DNA from: Bacteroidales bacterium
Lineage (GTDB): Bacteria > Bacteroidota > Bacteroidia > Bacteroidales > F082
Direction of reading: 5' to 3'
DNA length: 64,000 nucleotides
NCBI GenBank assembly: GCA_028704385.1
Contig: JAQVLA010000002.1
Span: 186,001 to 250,000, forward strand
A program made the position numbers and the translations under genes. The notes beneath the pieces were generated by a model. The model had not been told where the DNA came from, did no database searches, and saw only the letters and a program-made list of their open reading frames with translations. Positions within the stretch are counted from its first letter, which is position 1. Each line of letters begins with the position of its first letter. Positions 16,814 to 27,100 of this stretch are shown piece after piece.

Positions 16814-17404
16814 ATGTCTGAAATCCCACAAGAATTTATAGAACTTCTCCGTAAAAACCGAAGCTACAGAAAGTTTAATCAATTCCCTGTGCCTGATGAA
16901 AAACTACTTTATCATTTGGTTGAGATAACCCGGTTTACAGCCTCTTCAAAAAATATTCAACCATTGAAATATGTGATTGTCAAAGAGCCGCAGGAGCTTA
17001 ATTTTGTATTTAACCAGCTTAAATGGGCATGGTATCTGAAGGATTGGGACGGCCCTTCACCCGTTGAACGTCCGACAGCATATTTGGTAATGCTGCTGGA
17101 TACTAATCTTAACGATCGGGCTGACTTTGATGCGGGCATTGCAGCTCAGACAATTTTACTCGGTGCCACAGCTGCTGGTTTTGGTGGATGCATTGTCAGA
17201 ACACTTAATCGATATGCAATCTCGCGTTATTTTGAAATTGGAGAGCATCTGGAAATTATGATGGTACTGGCTCTTGGCAAGCCAAAACAAACAATTGAAA
17301 TAGAAACGGTTAAAAATGAATCAGTTGCCTACTTTATCAATAAAAATGATGTTCATATCGTGCCCAAACGGCCTGTTAGTGATCTGATTTGGAAAAAGAC
17401 ATAG
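16814..17404 (+). CDS. Nitroreductase family protein
   Basis: A 196-residue FMN-dependent oxidoreductase of the nitroreductase fold. The N-terminal RKNRSYRKFNQFPVP is the phosphate-binding Arg/Ser motif for FMN; TASSKNIQPLKYVIV matches the usual substrate/FMN segment; ATAAGFGGCIVRTLN and MMVLALGKPKQTIEIE form the typical C-terminal core. The natural substrate is unknown; relatives reduce nitroaromatics, quinones or flavins. The next gene, a cupin, starts 2 bases after this stop, so the two are very likely co-translated. There are no clear mechanistic links to the hisS gene that follows. Confidence 0.88.
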   Translation: MSEIPQEFIELLRKNRSYRKFNQFPVPDEKLLYHLVEITRFTASSKNIQPLKYVIVKEPQELNFVFNQLKWAWYLKDWDGPSPVERPTAYLVMLLDTNLNDRADFDAGIAAQTILLGATAAGFGGCIVRTLNRYAISRYFEIGEHLEIMMVLALGKPKQTIEIETVKNESVAYFINKNDVHIVPKRPVSDLIWKKT

Positions 17405-17406
17405 CC

Positions 17407-17877
17407 ATGATAAAAATTGATACAGATTTGATTGACAAGGTTTCCAAAAAAGCTAAAAATTCAGCACGCAAAAGAATGAACCTGAACTTTCATGATAAGC
17501 CAGAAGCCCTGATGCAACGAATGTTGAATGCCATGGAACCCGAAACTTATATCCAACCTCACAAACATGAAAATCCGGATAAATCGGAAGCGTTTTTTTG
17601 TTTGCGAGGAAAAATTCTGGTGGTCGAATTTGAAGAGGATGGACGGGTACGCGATCATATCTTACTGGATGCTTCCAAAGGAAATTTTGGCTGTGAGATC
17701 AATCCGCGTACTTATCATTGTATCATTTCGATGGAATCAGGCTCTGTAGCTTATGAGGTGAAAGACGGCCCTTATGATCCGACAGTTGACAAACATTTTG
17801 CAACCTGGGCACCGGCCGAAGGAGATTCAGAAGCTTCTGCATACCTTAAAAATCTGCTTGAGAATTTGGGATTTTAA
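17407..17877 (+). CDS. WbuC-family cupin-fold metalloprotein
   Basis: A 156-residue cupin from ATG 17407, directly after the nitroreductase stop; a TTG at 17389 would give six more residues but overlap the upstream gene. The double-stranded beta-helix holds metal-ligand motif 1 (QPHKHENPDKSEAFFCLRGK, around residues 52-71) and a second His in NPRTYHCIISME. The N-terminal lysine-rich helix and C-terminal DPTVDKHFATWAPAEGD match the WbuC family, often found near O-antigen genes though of unproven function. Here no O-antigen locus is adjacent. The metal and substrate cannot be predicted. Confidence 0.82.
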   Translation: MIKIDTDLIDKVSKKAKNSARKRMNLNFHDKPEALMQRMLNAMEPETYIQPHKHENPDKSEAFFCLRGKILVVEFEEDGRVRDHILLDASKGNFGCEINPRTYHCIISMESGSVAYEVKDGPYDPTVDKHFATWAPAEGDSEASAYLKNLLENLGF

Positions 17878-17947
17878 TGTTACTTCTTCTTAAATCTGAC
17901 GTATTTTTTACCTTGGTATTGGTTATGACAGGCAAACGTCTTTTTAG

Positions 17948-17955
17948 TACCTTTG
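17948..17955 (+). promoter_or_regulatory. -7 promoter element for hisS
   Basis: TACCTTTG matches TAnnTTTG; hisS begins 23 bases downstream at 17978. Confidence 0.65.
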
Positions 17956-17977
17956 CCATTTCAGAAATGTAAATGGA

Positions 17978-19354
17978 ATGGCGCAAAAACCTGCAATACC
18001 AAAAGGAACCAGAGACTTTGACCCTGATGTGATGGCGCGTCGGGATTATATTTTTAGCACCATAAAAGAGGTGTTTAAACTTTATGGTTTTGAACCGATC
18101 GAAACACCTGCCATGGAAAATCTTTCTACACTAACGGGCAAATATGGCGATGAAGGCGACAAGCTTTTATTCAGAATTTTAAATTCAGGAGACTTCCTTT
18201 CCGATGTGAAAGAACCTGATAAACAATCTTTTGAAACTTTAGGGCAAAAAATCAGCGAGAAAGGTTTAAGGTATGATCTTACGGTTCCTTTCGCACGTTT
18301 TGTTGTACAATACCGAAATGAGATAAACTTTCCATTTAAAAGATATCAGATACAGCCCGTGTGGCGTGCCGATCGACCGCAGAAAGGACGCTACCGCGAG
18401 TTTTATCAGTGTGATGTGGATGTGGTTGGCAGCGATGCCCTGATTAATGAGGCAGAATTGGTTCAATTGGTTGATGATGTATTTAAAAGATTAAATATCA
18501 ACGTTGTAACCAAAATCAATAATCGCAAAGTATTGGCCGGACTTGCCGAATATATCGGAAAACCAGAGGCTTTGATCGACATCACAGTGGCTATTGACAA
18601 GCTGGACAAGATAGGAATTGATCAGGTTAATGCCGAACTAAGCGAAAAAGGTCTGTCAGATAAAGCTGTCGAACTACTTCAACCTGTGTTGTTTATGGAA
18701 GGTTCTACCACTGAGAAACTAGATATGCTCGAAAAGCTGATAGGTCATATCGCAATTGGCTCCAAAGGAATTACTGAATTGAGGCAGCTTTTTACTTATC
18801 TGTACAATATGAAGATTGCTATGCCTGTTGAACTTGATCTTACGCTTGCTCGTGGATTAAATTACTACACCGGAGCCATTTTTGAGGTGAAAGCAACTGA
18901 TGTGCCCATGGGAAGTATTTGTGGTGGTGGGAGGTATGATAATTTAACCGGTGTTTTTGGAATGCCTGATGTTTCGGGCGTGGGTATTAGTTTTGGTGCA
19001 GATCGCATTTATGATGTAATGCAAAACCTTGAACTTTTTCCAGATAAAGCCATTCAGTCAACACAGATCATCTTTCTGAATTTTGGCGAAAAAGAAATGA
19101 CTTACTGCCTTCCATTTTTGAAAGAGTTAAGGGCAAAGGGTTTTCGTGTTGAGATATTTCCGGACGCTGCAAAAATTAAAAAACAATTACGTTATACCGA
19201 TCAAAAACGCATTCCGATTGCTGTGATGGCAGGTGAATCAGAAATGGCAGCTAATCAATTTACTGTTAAACAGATGCAATCGGGTGAGCAAATCACTGTG
19301 GATGCAGAAACATTGGTTGAAAAACTGGGAGAAAGCTTAAAAGACCGACTATGA
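17978..19354 (+). CDS. hisS: Histidyl-tRNA synthetase
   Basis: Class II synthetase that charges tRNA-His. 458 residues. The start [14 protein letters not shown] carries the usual KGTRD motif; motif 2 reads [27 protein letters not shown]; the His-A signature is [14 protein letters not shown] and motif 3 [10 protein letters not shown] with [11 protein letters not shown]-terminal anticodon-binding domain follows from about residue 355. It has its own promoter element 23 bases upstream. hutH follows after 122 bases, so synthesis of His-tRNA and histidine breakdown genes stand side by side; no direct link is implied by the sequence. Confidence 0.97.
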   Translation: MAQKPAIPKGTRDFDPDVMARRDYIFSTIKEVFKLYGFEPIETPAMENLSTLTGKYGDEGDKLLFRILNSGDFLSDVKEPDKQSFETLGQKISEKGLRYDLTVPFARFVVQYRNEINFPFKRYQIQPVWRADRPQKGRYREFYQCDVDVVGSDALINEAELVQLVDDVFKRLNINVVTKINNRKVLAGLAEYIGKPEALIDITVAIDKLDKIGIDQVNAELSEKGLSDKAVELLQPVLFMEGSTTEKLDMLEKLIGHIAIGSKGITELRQLFTYLYNMKIAMPVELDLTLARGLNYYTGAIFEVKATDVPMGSICGGGRYDNLTGVFGMPDVSGVGISFGADRIYDVMQNLELFPDKAIQSTQIIFLNFGEKEMTYCLPFLKELRAKGFRVEIFPDAAKIKKQLRYTDQKRIPIAVMAGESEMAANQFTVKQMQSGEQITVDAETLVEKLGESLKDRL

Positions 19355-19476
19355 CGCCAGCCCTGATACGCGATTTCCTGATCAAAGTGAACAGAACAGC
19401 CTTGTTTTAATTGGCTTGATTTTTTCAGGAACTTCACAAATATTATTTATTCGTTAACAATTAAGCTGCAATAAAA

Positions 19477-20994
19477 ATGCAAACTCATTATATTAATTCT
19501 GAAAAACTAACTTTTCAGCGAATTTTCGACATTACAAAGAATAAATTTAAACTGGCACTTTCAAACGAAGCTGTTGCAAAAATTGATCATTGCCGTACCT
19601 ATCTCGATCATAAAATTGCCAGTCAGGATGAACCTGTTTACGGCATTACTACCGGATTTGGTTCGCTTTGCGACACCAATATTTCAAAATCTGAGCTGGG
19701 TCAGTTGCAGGAAAATCTGGTGATGTCTCATGCCTGTGGTACTGGCGATCTTGTCCCCCCCGAAATTGTGAAGCTGATGCTCCTGCTTAAAGTTCAAAGC
19801 CTGTCGTATGGACATTCCGGCGTGCAACGTATTACCGTAGAGCGACTTATTGATTTTTATAACCATGATGTTATTCCGGTGGTTTACGAAATGGGTTCTC
19901 TTGGTGCTTCGGGCGATTTGGCACCGCTTGCTCATTTGTCCTTGCCTCTGTTGGACAAGGGTGAGGTTTATTTTGAAGGAAAACGTCTGCCCTCAGATAT
20001 AGTGACGAAGCAATTTGGCTGGGAGCCAATCAAATTGAAATCCAAAGAAGGGTTAGCCTTGCTCAATGGCACACAATTTATGAGTTCATACGGTGTTTTC
20101 ACCTTGCTTAAAACCTTCCGGCTTTCGATGCTTGCTGACATTATCGGCGCACTTTCGCTGGATGCTTTTGATGGACGATTGGAGCCGTTTTATGACCAGG
20201 TACATCAGATCCGGCATCACAAAGGACAGATTGCAACCGCAGAGCGTTTTCGTAAGTTGCTGGAAGGAAGTGAGTTGATAAACCGAAAAAAAGCTCATGT
20301 TCAGGATCCTTATTCTTTTAGATGCATTCCTCAGGTGCATGGAGCTTCAAAGGATTCAGTTAATTATGTTGCCTATGTATTTAGTAATGAGATAAATGCA
20401 GTAACAGATAATCCAACGATTTTTCCGGATGATGATCTGATTATTTCGGCCGGAAATTTTCATGGACAGCCGCTTGCCCTGGCACTTGATAACCTGGCTA
20501 TTGCCCTTAGTGAATGGGGAAATATCAGCGAGCGAAGGACTTATCAGCTTCTGCATGGAAAGCGGGGATTGCCGCCCTTTTTGGTAGCCAGTCCGGGATT
20601 AAATTCGGGATTTATGATACCACAATACACTGCAGCGAGTTTGGTAAGTCAAAACAAGCAGCTTAGCACACCGGCATCTGTAGATTCTATTGAATCCTCA
20701 CAAGGCCAGGAAGATCACGTGAGTATGGGAGCCAATGCTGCTACCAAAGCTTTGCGCGTAGTGCTGAACCTGGAAAGAATTTTGGCGATTGAGCTTTTCA
20801 ACGCTGCCCAGGCCATTGAATTTCGCAGGCCAGCCAAGTCCTCTGAATTCATCGAGGATTTTGTGAAAGCTTATCGCGAAAAGGTTGATTTTATTGATAA
20901 TGATAAGGTGATGTACACCGAGATGGCCAAGTCTGTTGAATTTCTCAGAACAGTGCCACTTAACATTCCTGATGCCCTGATGAAAGGCATTTGA
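19477..20994 (+). CDS. hutH: Histidine ammonia-lyase
   Basis: Deaminates histidine to urocanate, the first step of histidine use. 505 residues. The MIO cofactor triad Ala144-Ser145-Gly146 lies in GSLGASGDLAP, and the histidine-selective pair Ser84-His85 in NLVMSHACGTGD matches true HutH. Other conserved segments are YGITTGFGSLCD, NGTQFMSSYG, VQDPYSFRCIPQVHG, TDNPTIFPDD and SSQGQEDHVSMGANA. hutU, hutI and formiminotransferase genes are not in the window. Its stop is 2 bases from the stop of the convergent thioredoxin-like gene. Confidence 0.93.
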   Translation: MQTHYINSEKLTFQRIFDITKNKFKLALSNEAVAKIDHCRTYLDHKIASQDEPVYGITTGFGSLCDTNISKSELGQLQENLVMSHACGTGDLVPPEIVKLMLLLKVQSLSYGHSGVQRITVERLIDFYNHDVIPVVYEMGSLGASGDLAPLAHLSLPLLDKGEVYFEGKRLPSDIVTKQFGWEPIKLKSKEGLALLNGTQFMSSYGVFTLLKTFRLSMLADIIGALSLDAFDGRLEPFYDQVHQIRHHKGQIATAERFRKLLEGSELINRKKAHVQDPYSFRCIPQVHGASKDSVNYVAYVFSNEINAVTDNPTIFPDDDLIISAGNFHGQPLALALDNLAIALSEWGNISERRTYQLLHGKRGLPPFLVASPGLNSGFMIPQYTAASLVSQNKQLSTPASVDSIESSQGQEDHVSMGANAATKALRVVLNLERILAIELFNAAQAIEFRRPAKSSEFIEDFVKAYREKVDFIDNDKVMYTEMAKSVEFLRTVPLNIPDALMKGI

Positions 20995-20996
20995 GC

Positions 20997-21335
20997 TTAG
21001 TCAATCAATAATTCGTAAGGTCTGCTGATGGCTGCATCCAATTGTGGGATAGCTACATACTTGCTCAACCTTTGATGTTCGTGGCCATCAAAATAGAGTA
21101 GGAGGGTTGGGTTTGAGAAAACACCAAAATGTCCGGCGATTTCTGGTTGTTTTTCTGAATCTATGTAAATGAGTCTCATTTCAGGATATTTATCGCTCAA
21201 TAATTTTTCAACTTTGGGTCTCAAACTGATGCAGGGTGCACATCTGTCGCTAAAAAAATATAAGAGCAAGGCCGGTGTTATAGCGATTTGGTTTTGAATT
21301 GATTTAAGGCTTGTGTTTTGCATTGAAGTGAGCAT
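20997..21335 (-). CDS. Thioredoxin-like protein
   Basis: A 112-residue thioredoxin-fold protein without a signal peptide, so probably cytosolic. The active site reads DRCAPCISLRP (CAPC instead of the usual CGPC), followed by the strand RLIYIDSEKQPEIAGHFGV and the cis-proline FSNPTLLLYFDGHE. It is a likely dithiol reductant or a thioredoxin-like partner. The gene sits between the two ammonia-lyase genes but on the opposite strand, almost touching the hutH stop; there is no sign of shared transcription with either. Confidence 0.82.
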   Translation of the reverse strand: MLTSMQNTSLKSIQNQIAITPALLLYFFSDRCAPCISLRPKVEKLLSDKYPEMRLIYIDSEKQPEIAGHFGVFSNPTLLLYFDGHEHQRLSKYVAIPQLDAAISRPYELLID

Positions 21336-21432
21336 TGGTTTGAGCTTACAAAAATACTAATCTTTGATTGCATGAGCTTATTCTATAATTTAGCTTCTTG
21401 AAAGTAATACATAAACCTAAACCGATTTTAAA

Positions 21433-22962
21433 ATGAAAACAAATCTTATCATCACCGGAGGTGGATTGACCATAGAAAATGTTGTTGAAGTAGCCCGGCA
21501 TCATCGCAAAGTTGAACTGGATACTACTGCTGTTGAGCGAATTGAGAAATGCAGAGCCATGCTTGAGCGTAAAATCCAGGCCAAAGAAATTATGTATGGT
21601 GTAAATACTGGCATTGGTGAGTTTTCGGAGATAGTTCTAAATGATGATCAGGTGAAGGATTTTCAGAAATACCTGATTTATAACCATGCGGCTGGTATTG
21701 GCGAAGCAATGCCCGAAGATTGGGTTCGAGGTGCCATGCTTGGCCGGATTAATGTCCATGCTCATGGGCATTCGGGTTGCAGGCTGGCAATCACGCAAAC
21801 TTTGGTAGCGATGCTGAACAAAGGCGTAACACCCTATGTATGTCGCAAAGGCAGTGTGGGAGCTTCCGGCGATTTGGCACCCATGTCGCAAATTGCATTA
21901 TTGATGATGGGTGAAGGCAAGGCTTTTTACAAAGGTGAGCTGCTTTCGGGAAGAGAAGCCTTGAAACGGGCTGGTATCGAAGTGCCCGGTTTACAGGCGC
22001 GCGATGGGCTGGCCACGATCAACGGGTCGAATGTGCTCACCGCGATGAGTGCGTTGTTTCTGTATGATGCAGATCGCTTTTTGCGTCAGGCGGAGATTGC
22101 GGCAGCCATGTCGCTCGAAGCCTTAAAGGCAAATATGAAACCCTACGACCGCAAGATTCACGAAGTGAGAGGATTTGCCGGTGCTGTTCGTTCGGCTATG
22201 GCCATTAATAAAATTGTCAAGGGTGGCGACCTGGCTGAGGGAAGGATAAAATGCAAAGTTCAGGATGCCTATAGTATGCGCAGTACACCACAAGTGATCG
22301 GGGCAGCCCATGATGCAATGAAATGGGCTCGCTCGCAGGTTGAGATTGAGCTCAACGGAGTAGGTGATAATCCAATCTTTTTCCCGGACGAGAACCTGCA
22401 ACTTTCAGGTGCAAACTTCCAGGGTTCGCCGGTATCATTACCAATGGATATGGCCGGAGCTGCCATTACGATGGTGTGTGTGCTTTCTGAGCGCCGCATG
22501 AATCGTTTGAATAATCCTGCTTTGAGCGTTGGTCTTCCGGCTTTTCTGACCAAAGGAGCCGGAATGTTTTCGGGACTGATGCTATCGCAATATACGGCTG
22601 ATATGCAGATTGTGGAACAGCGGATCCTTTCGGCTCCGGCAAGCATTCAGTCGATACCTGCAGCGGCTGATCAGGAAGACTTTGTTTCGATGGGAATGAA
22701 CACTGCACTTAAGAACTTCCAGATCATGGATAATGCGTATGGTGTTTTGGGAATAGAGCTGATGGCTGCCGCACAGGCATTGGATTTCAGGGAATACACT
22801 TTTGGTGAGGGTACGAGGAAAGCGCATGAGGTTGTCCGTCGTCATGTGGCATTTCTTGATGTGGATCGGCCATTGTTCGATGATCACAACGCAATGAAGG
22901 CCCTGGTAGAATCAGGAGAATTACTGGAAGCAGTAGAAAAGCATATCGGACACTTAAATTAA
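21433..22962 (+). CDS. MIO-type aromatic amino acid ammonia-lyase (HAL/PAL/TAL family paralogue)
   Basis: A 509-residue second member of the ammonia-lyase family. It keeps the MIO triad Ala144-Ser145-Gly146 in GSVGASGDLAP, MYGVNTGIGEFSE, INGSNVLTA, VQDAYSMRSTPQVIG, GDNPIFFPDE and DQEDFVSMGMN. The selectivity pair is Asn84-His85 (LIYNHAAGIG): His85 is as in histidine lyases, but the neighbouring Ser is Asn. It differs markedly from HutH upstream, so it is not a recent duplicate. It could be a second histidine lyase, another amino-acid lyase or an aminomutase. Two small membrane protein genes follow within 16 and 69 bases and may be co-transcribed. Confidence 0.85.
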   Translation: MKTNLIITGGGLTIENVVEVARHHRKVELDTTAVERIEKCRAMLERKIQAKEIMYGVNTGIGEFSEIVLNDDQVKDFQKYLIYNHAAGIGEAMPEDWVRGAMLGRINVHAHGHSGCRLAITQTLVAMLNKGVTPYVCRKGSVGASGDLAPMSQIALLMMGEGKAFYKGELLSGREALKRAGIEVPGLQARDGLATINGSNVLTAMSALFLYDADRFLRQAEIAAAMSLEALKANMKPYDRKIHEVRGFAGAVRSAMAINKIVKGGDLAEGRIKCKVQDAYSMRSTPQVIGAAHDAMKWARSQVEIELNGVGDNPIFFPDENLQLSGANFQGSPVSLPMDMAGAAITMVCVLSERRMNRLNNPALSVGLPAFLTKGAGMFSGLMLSQYTADMQIVEQRILSAPASIQSIPAAADQEDFVSMGMNTALKNFQIMDNAYGVLGIELMAAAQALDFREYTFGEGTRKAHEVVRRHVAFLDVDRPLFDDHNAMKALVESGELLEAVEKHIGHLN

Positions 22963-22977
22963 AACATTTAGCGGATT

Positions 22978-23406
22978 ATGCAACAAAATGAAAATCAAAG
23001 CTTAAGGCCGGGTTTATTAACTTTCTTGTGTGTATTAAGCTTTATCGGTTCGGGTTTGGCAGCAGTGAGCAATTTTTTTGTTTATTTTAACCATACGGTA
23101 GTTTTGGAAATGATTGAACAGGAAAGCTTTGAGGCAATGGGTTTTGATTTCAGCCTTTTTGGAAGGATTGATCGTTCCTACTTTTTGATTTCAGCCTTTT
23201 TGCAGGTCATTTCATTTAACGGAGTGCGTTTGATGTGGAACCTGCGACGAACAGGATTTCATCTGTATGCGATTTCGCAACTTCTGATGCTGATCATATC
23301 TACGATATATATCTATAAACCGGAGGATGTATTTCCGATGTTCGATCTGGTACTTGCTACACTTTTTATATTGTTGTACCTTCGCTTCAGGGATCGCATG
23401 AACTAA
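22978..23406 (+). CDS. Small integral membrane protein, unknown
   Basis: A 142-residue protein I do not recognise. Four hydrophobic segments are visible: GLLTFLCVLSFIGSGLAAV, YFLISAFLQVISFNGV, FHLYAISQLLMLIISTIYIY and FDLVLATLFILLYL. A short polar N-terminus (MQQNENQSLRP) precedes the first. There is no catalytic motif. It starts 15 bases after the ammonia-lyase stop and is followed by another membrane protein, suggesting a short operon. Confidence 0.7.
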   Translation: MQQNENQSLRPGLLTFLCVLSFIGSGLAAVSNFFVYFNHTVVLEMIEQESFEAMGFDFSLFGRIDRSYFLISAFLQVISFNGVRLMWNLRRTGFHLYAISQLLMLIISTIYIYKPEDVFPMFDLVLATLFILLYLRFRDRMN

Positions 23407-23475
23407 TCTATTAATTTGAGGCCGAATGCAATAGACATCACTAAACCAATCTTTGAAAACTCAAAACAAACCATT

Positions 23476-23913
23476 ATGACATCTCAGGAATCAGTAATGA
23501 AATCTCGCACACGATTGCTGCAATTGTTGGTAGGTACTTTTGCGATTACGTACTACATTTTTATTGCTTTGCTTGATCTGTCAGCCTTGATTTTTAACAA
23601 ATATATCATTGAATGGGCAGGACTTGGAGCTAATCCGGTTACGTTTGATATTTTTCCCGTGTGGGTGGTTATGTTGGTGTTGTTTTTGCTTAATACGTTG
23701 ATTATTGTGGGTTTTTTCAGGTATTTCAGAAAAGGAACAAAATGGATGGTTTTGTTTTTTGGTATAATCCTGATAGGAGTTCAAATCATGATAGGAGGAT
23801 TTGAAGGCTGGCAAAAACTGTTGCTTGAAGCAATAATTATGGCTTTGATCATTATCATACCCACCCAAAAAAATACTTCAAGGATACTCCAAAATACAGA
23901 AAATTTAGGATAG
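23476..23913 (+). CDS. Small integral membrane protein, unknown
   Basis: A 145-residue protein from ATG 23476; a TTG at 23416 in the same frame would add 20 polar residues without family support. Hydrophobic segments: LLQLLVGTFAITYYIFIALL, FPVWVVMLVLFLLNTLIIVGFF, WMVLFFGIILIGVQIMIGG and LLLEAIIMALIIIIP. A basic motif RYFRKGTKW lies between the second and third. The function is not recognised. It follows the previous membrane gene by 69 bases; the pair may act with, or simply follow, the ammonia-lyase. Confidence 0.65.
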   Translation: MTSQESVMKSRTRLLQLLVGTFAITYYIFIALLDLSALIFNKYIIEWAGLGANPVTFDIFPVWVVMLVLFLLNTLIIVGFFRYFRKGTKWMVLFFGIILIGVQIMIGGFEGWQKLLLEAIIMALIIIIPTQKNTSRILQNTENLG

Positions 23914-24139
23914 AGACTCTGTAATTTCACTTAAGTTCTTAAATTATTGAAATTGTAAAAACTTGTAAACCTGTAAAATATAATTATTTTGATATGAAAG
24001 TAAAAATATTTTTCGATTAATTTTTTGTTAAATACAGAGATGTTTATAACTTGCACGCTTAAATGCAAACGTTTTCGTACTACATTTATGAATCGAAATT
24101 TTTTATAGTTAATCAATTCACTAACCAAAAATCACCATT

Positions 24140-27100
24140 ATGAGAAAAATTACGATTATGTTAGTGTTCTTACTGATCGCAGGTGTAAATTTTGCATTTG
24201 CGCAGTCGAGAACAATTACTGGTAAGGTTACCAGTGCGCAGGATGGGATGGGAATTCCCGGAGTTACCGTGATGGTTAAGGGTACTACCATTGGTACCAC
24301 TACCGATATTGACGGTAATTATTCATTTGCTGTACAACCGAATTATCAAACACTAGTATTCCGGTATGTAGGAATGATAAGTCAGGAGATTACCATTGGA
24401 GAGCAAAATACCATTAATGTGGTCATGGAACCTGATGTACTTCAGATGGAAGAAGTGGTTGTAACAGCTCTTGGTATTCCCAAAGAGCGTAAGGCTCTTG
24501 GATATTCGGTGCAGGATGTTTCAGGTGAGGAGCTTACTCGTTCAGGTACATCTAACCTTGCAGCAGCTATGCAAGGTAAATTGTCTGGCGTTGAAATCAA
24601 GCCTTCTTCTGGTATGCCAGGTGCATCGTCACAAATTATTATCAGAGGAGCCCGCTCGTTTTCTGGTGATAATACACCCTTGTATGTAGTTGATGGTATG
24701 CCCATTTCCTCTACGGCAGATTATTCAACTGGCAACAGTGTAACCGGTGCCGATATTGCAAACAGGGCAATAGATATTGACCCTAATGATATTGAAAGCA
24801 TTAACGTGCTCAAAGGTCAGGCTGCTGCTGCGCTTTACGGAATTAAAGCTTCTAATGGGGTAATTATTATTACTACCAAAAGTGGTAAAGGGAATAAAAC
24901 CAGTAAACCTGCCATTTCATTCTCCAACTTTACCAGCTTTGACAAGGTTTCACGTAAACCAGATTATCAAACTAAATATGCTCAGGGTAGTTATGGCATG
25001 AATGTACCAAATACTTCATTTTCATGGGGACCTGAAATTAGCAATTTGCCAGATGATCCAACCTACGGTGGTAATTCACAAGGTCATCCGGGGATGTATT
25101 ATGTTCCTCAGCTTGAGGCGGCAGGTCTGGATCCATGGGTAACCCCACAAGTATATGATAATTTTGGGGACTTTTTTGATGTTGGTTTTACTACAACAAC
25201 ATCTCTTAACATAAGCCAGGCCAATGATAAGGGAAATATTGCCTTTGGCATTGGTAATACAACTCAGGATGGTATAGCACCCTCTACAGGCATGGATAGA
25301 TGGAATGCAAAGGCTGCTGGAGAAACCAAACTAAATGATAAATGGAGTTTGGGATTCTCGTCAAATTATTCACGAACTTCTATAGATAAACTTCCTGCTG
25401 CAAACGACGCTGCATTGAATGGGGTTTATGCAGCTCCACCGAACTATGATCTGGCGGGTATCCCAACTAATACGCCTAGTGATCCTTATTCACAGATTTA
25501 TTTTCGCTCACTTACTTTTGACAATCCTTATTGGGGTGCGTCACATAATACCTTCAATGAAGTGACTGACCGTTTCTTTGGTAATGGCTTTGTGGAATTC
25601 AATCCTTATATTGCTGAGAACATGAGTCTTAAAACACGTTATCAGTTAGGAACAGATATTTATACTACTCATTATCAGGATATTTTTGAATTTGGAAGCA
25701 GAGGAAGAACAGGTGAGATGAACAATTATGGTGTGACTTCTCAAACAATGAATTCTTTGTTAACTGCTACCTTTGACTGGACAATAAACAGCGATTTCAA
25801 CTTTTCTGCTTTAATAGGAAATGAGTTTAATCACAGAAACCGGAAGTTTTATGATGAATACGGTACTGGATTTAACTTCGGCGGATGGGCACATATGGGA
25901 AATACAAAAATCCAACAGGCGGATGAATCTCAATACCAGGATCGGACAGTTGGTTTCTTTGGAAATCTTTCTCTGGATTTCAGAAGCATGTTGTTCTTAA
26001 GCGTTACTGGTCGTCAGGATTATGTCTCAATTATGCCACGTGATAACAACAGTTTCTTCTATCCTTCGGTATCACTTGGCTTTGTGATTACAGAATTGGA
26101 AGGCTTGCGTGATATGCCAGTTCTTTCTTATGCTAAAGTAAGGGCATCTTATGCAGAAGTTGGCCAGGCAGCAGAATATTATCAAAACTACTTTGCTTCT
26201 CCAGATTATGGCGGTGGTTTCTGGGGTGCTACACCTATTCAGTATCCTGTTGCTGGAATTAGTTCTTATTTATCCAATAATGTTCAGTTTGACCCCAACC
26301 TGAAGCCACAGAATACGAAGACATATGAATTAGGTGCTGAGTTGAAATTCTTCAGCAATCGTTTAGGTGTGGATTATAGTTATTCAAATCAGTTGGTTAC
26401 CGATCAAATTTTCCAGGTACCCATAGCTGCTTCAACTGGTGCTGCAGCATTGGTAATGAATGGGGGAGAAATTAAGACCAATGTTCACGAAGTTGTTCTT
26501 TATGCCACTCCTGTAATTCACCGTGGATTTGAATGGAACATGACAGTGAATTTCTCGAAAACTGACAATATGGTGAACGAGTTGGCTCCCGGAGTTGAAA
26601 GTATTTTCCTGGGAGGTTTTGTAACACCACAGGTTAGAGCTGGTATTGGAAGTACTTTCCCTGTAATTTATGGTAGTTCATTCCTTCGTGATGACAATGG
26701 TAATATAATCGTTGTTGATAATCCTGGAGCCTGGAATCATGGTATGCCCGAAACCGGACCTCCAGCAGTAATTGGAGAGGTTTCACCCGACTTTTTACTT
26801 GGTTTCACAAACCGTTTCGACTACAAAGGCATTTCTCTTTCGGCAACACTCGACTGGAAATCAGGTGGCCAGATGTATTCAGGTACAAACGGATTGCTTG
26901 ATTTGTATGGTGTTTCCAAGCTGAGCGAGGATCGCGAAGAAACTTTTGTGTTCGAAGGCGTTAAACCTGATGGTACTCCTAACGATATTGTACGTGGTGG
27001 GCCAAACGATCCGGATGCTTACCAGGATTTAATTACTAACGTACTTACCAATATTGATGAGTATTATATTTATGATAACTCCTTTGTTAAACTCAGAGAG

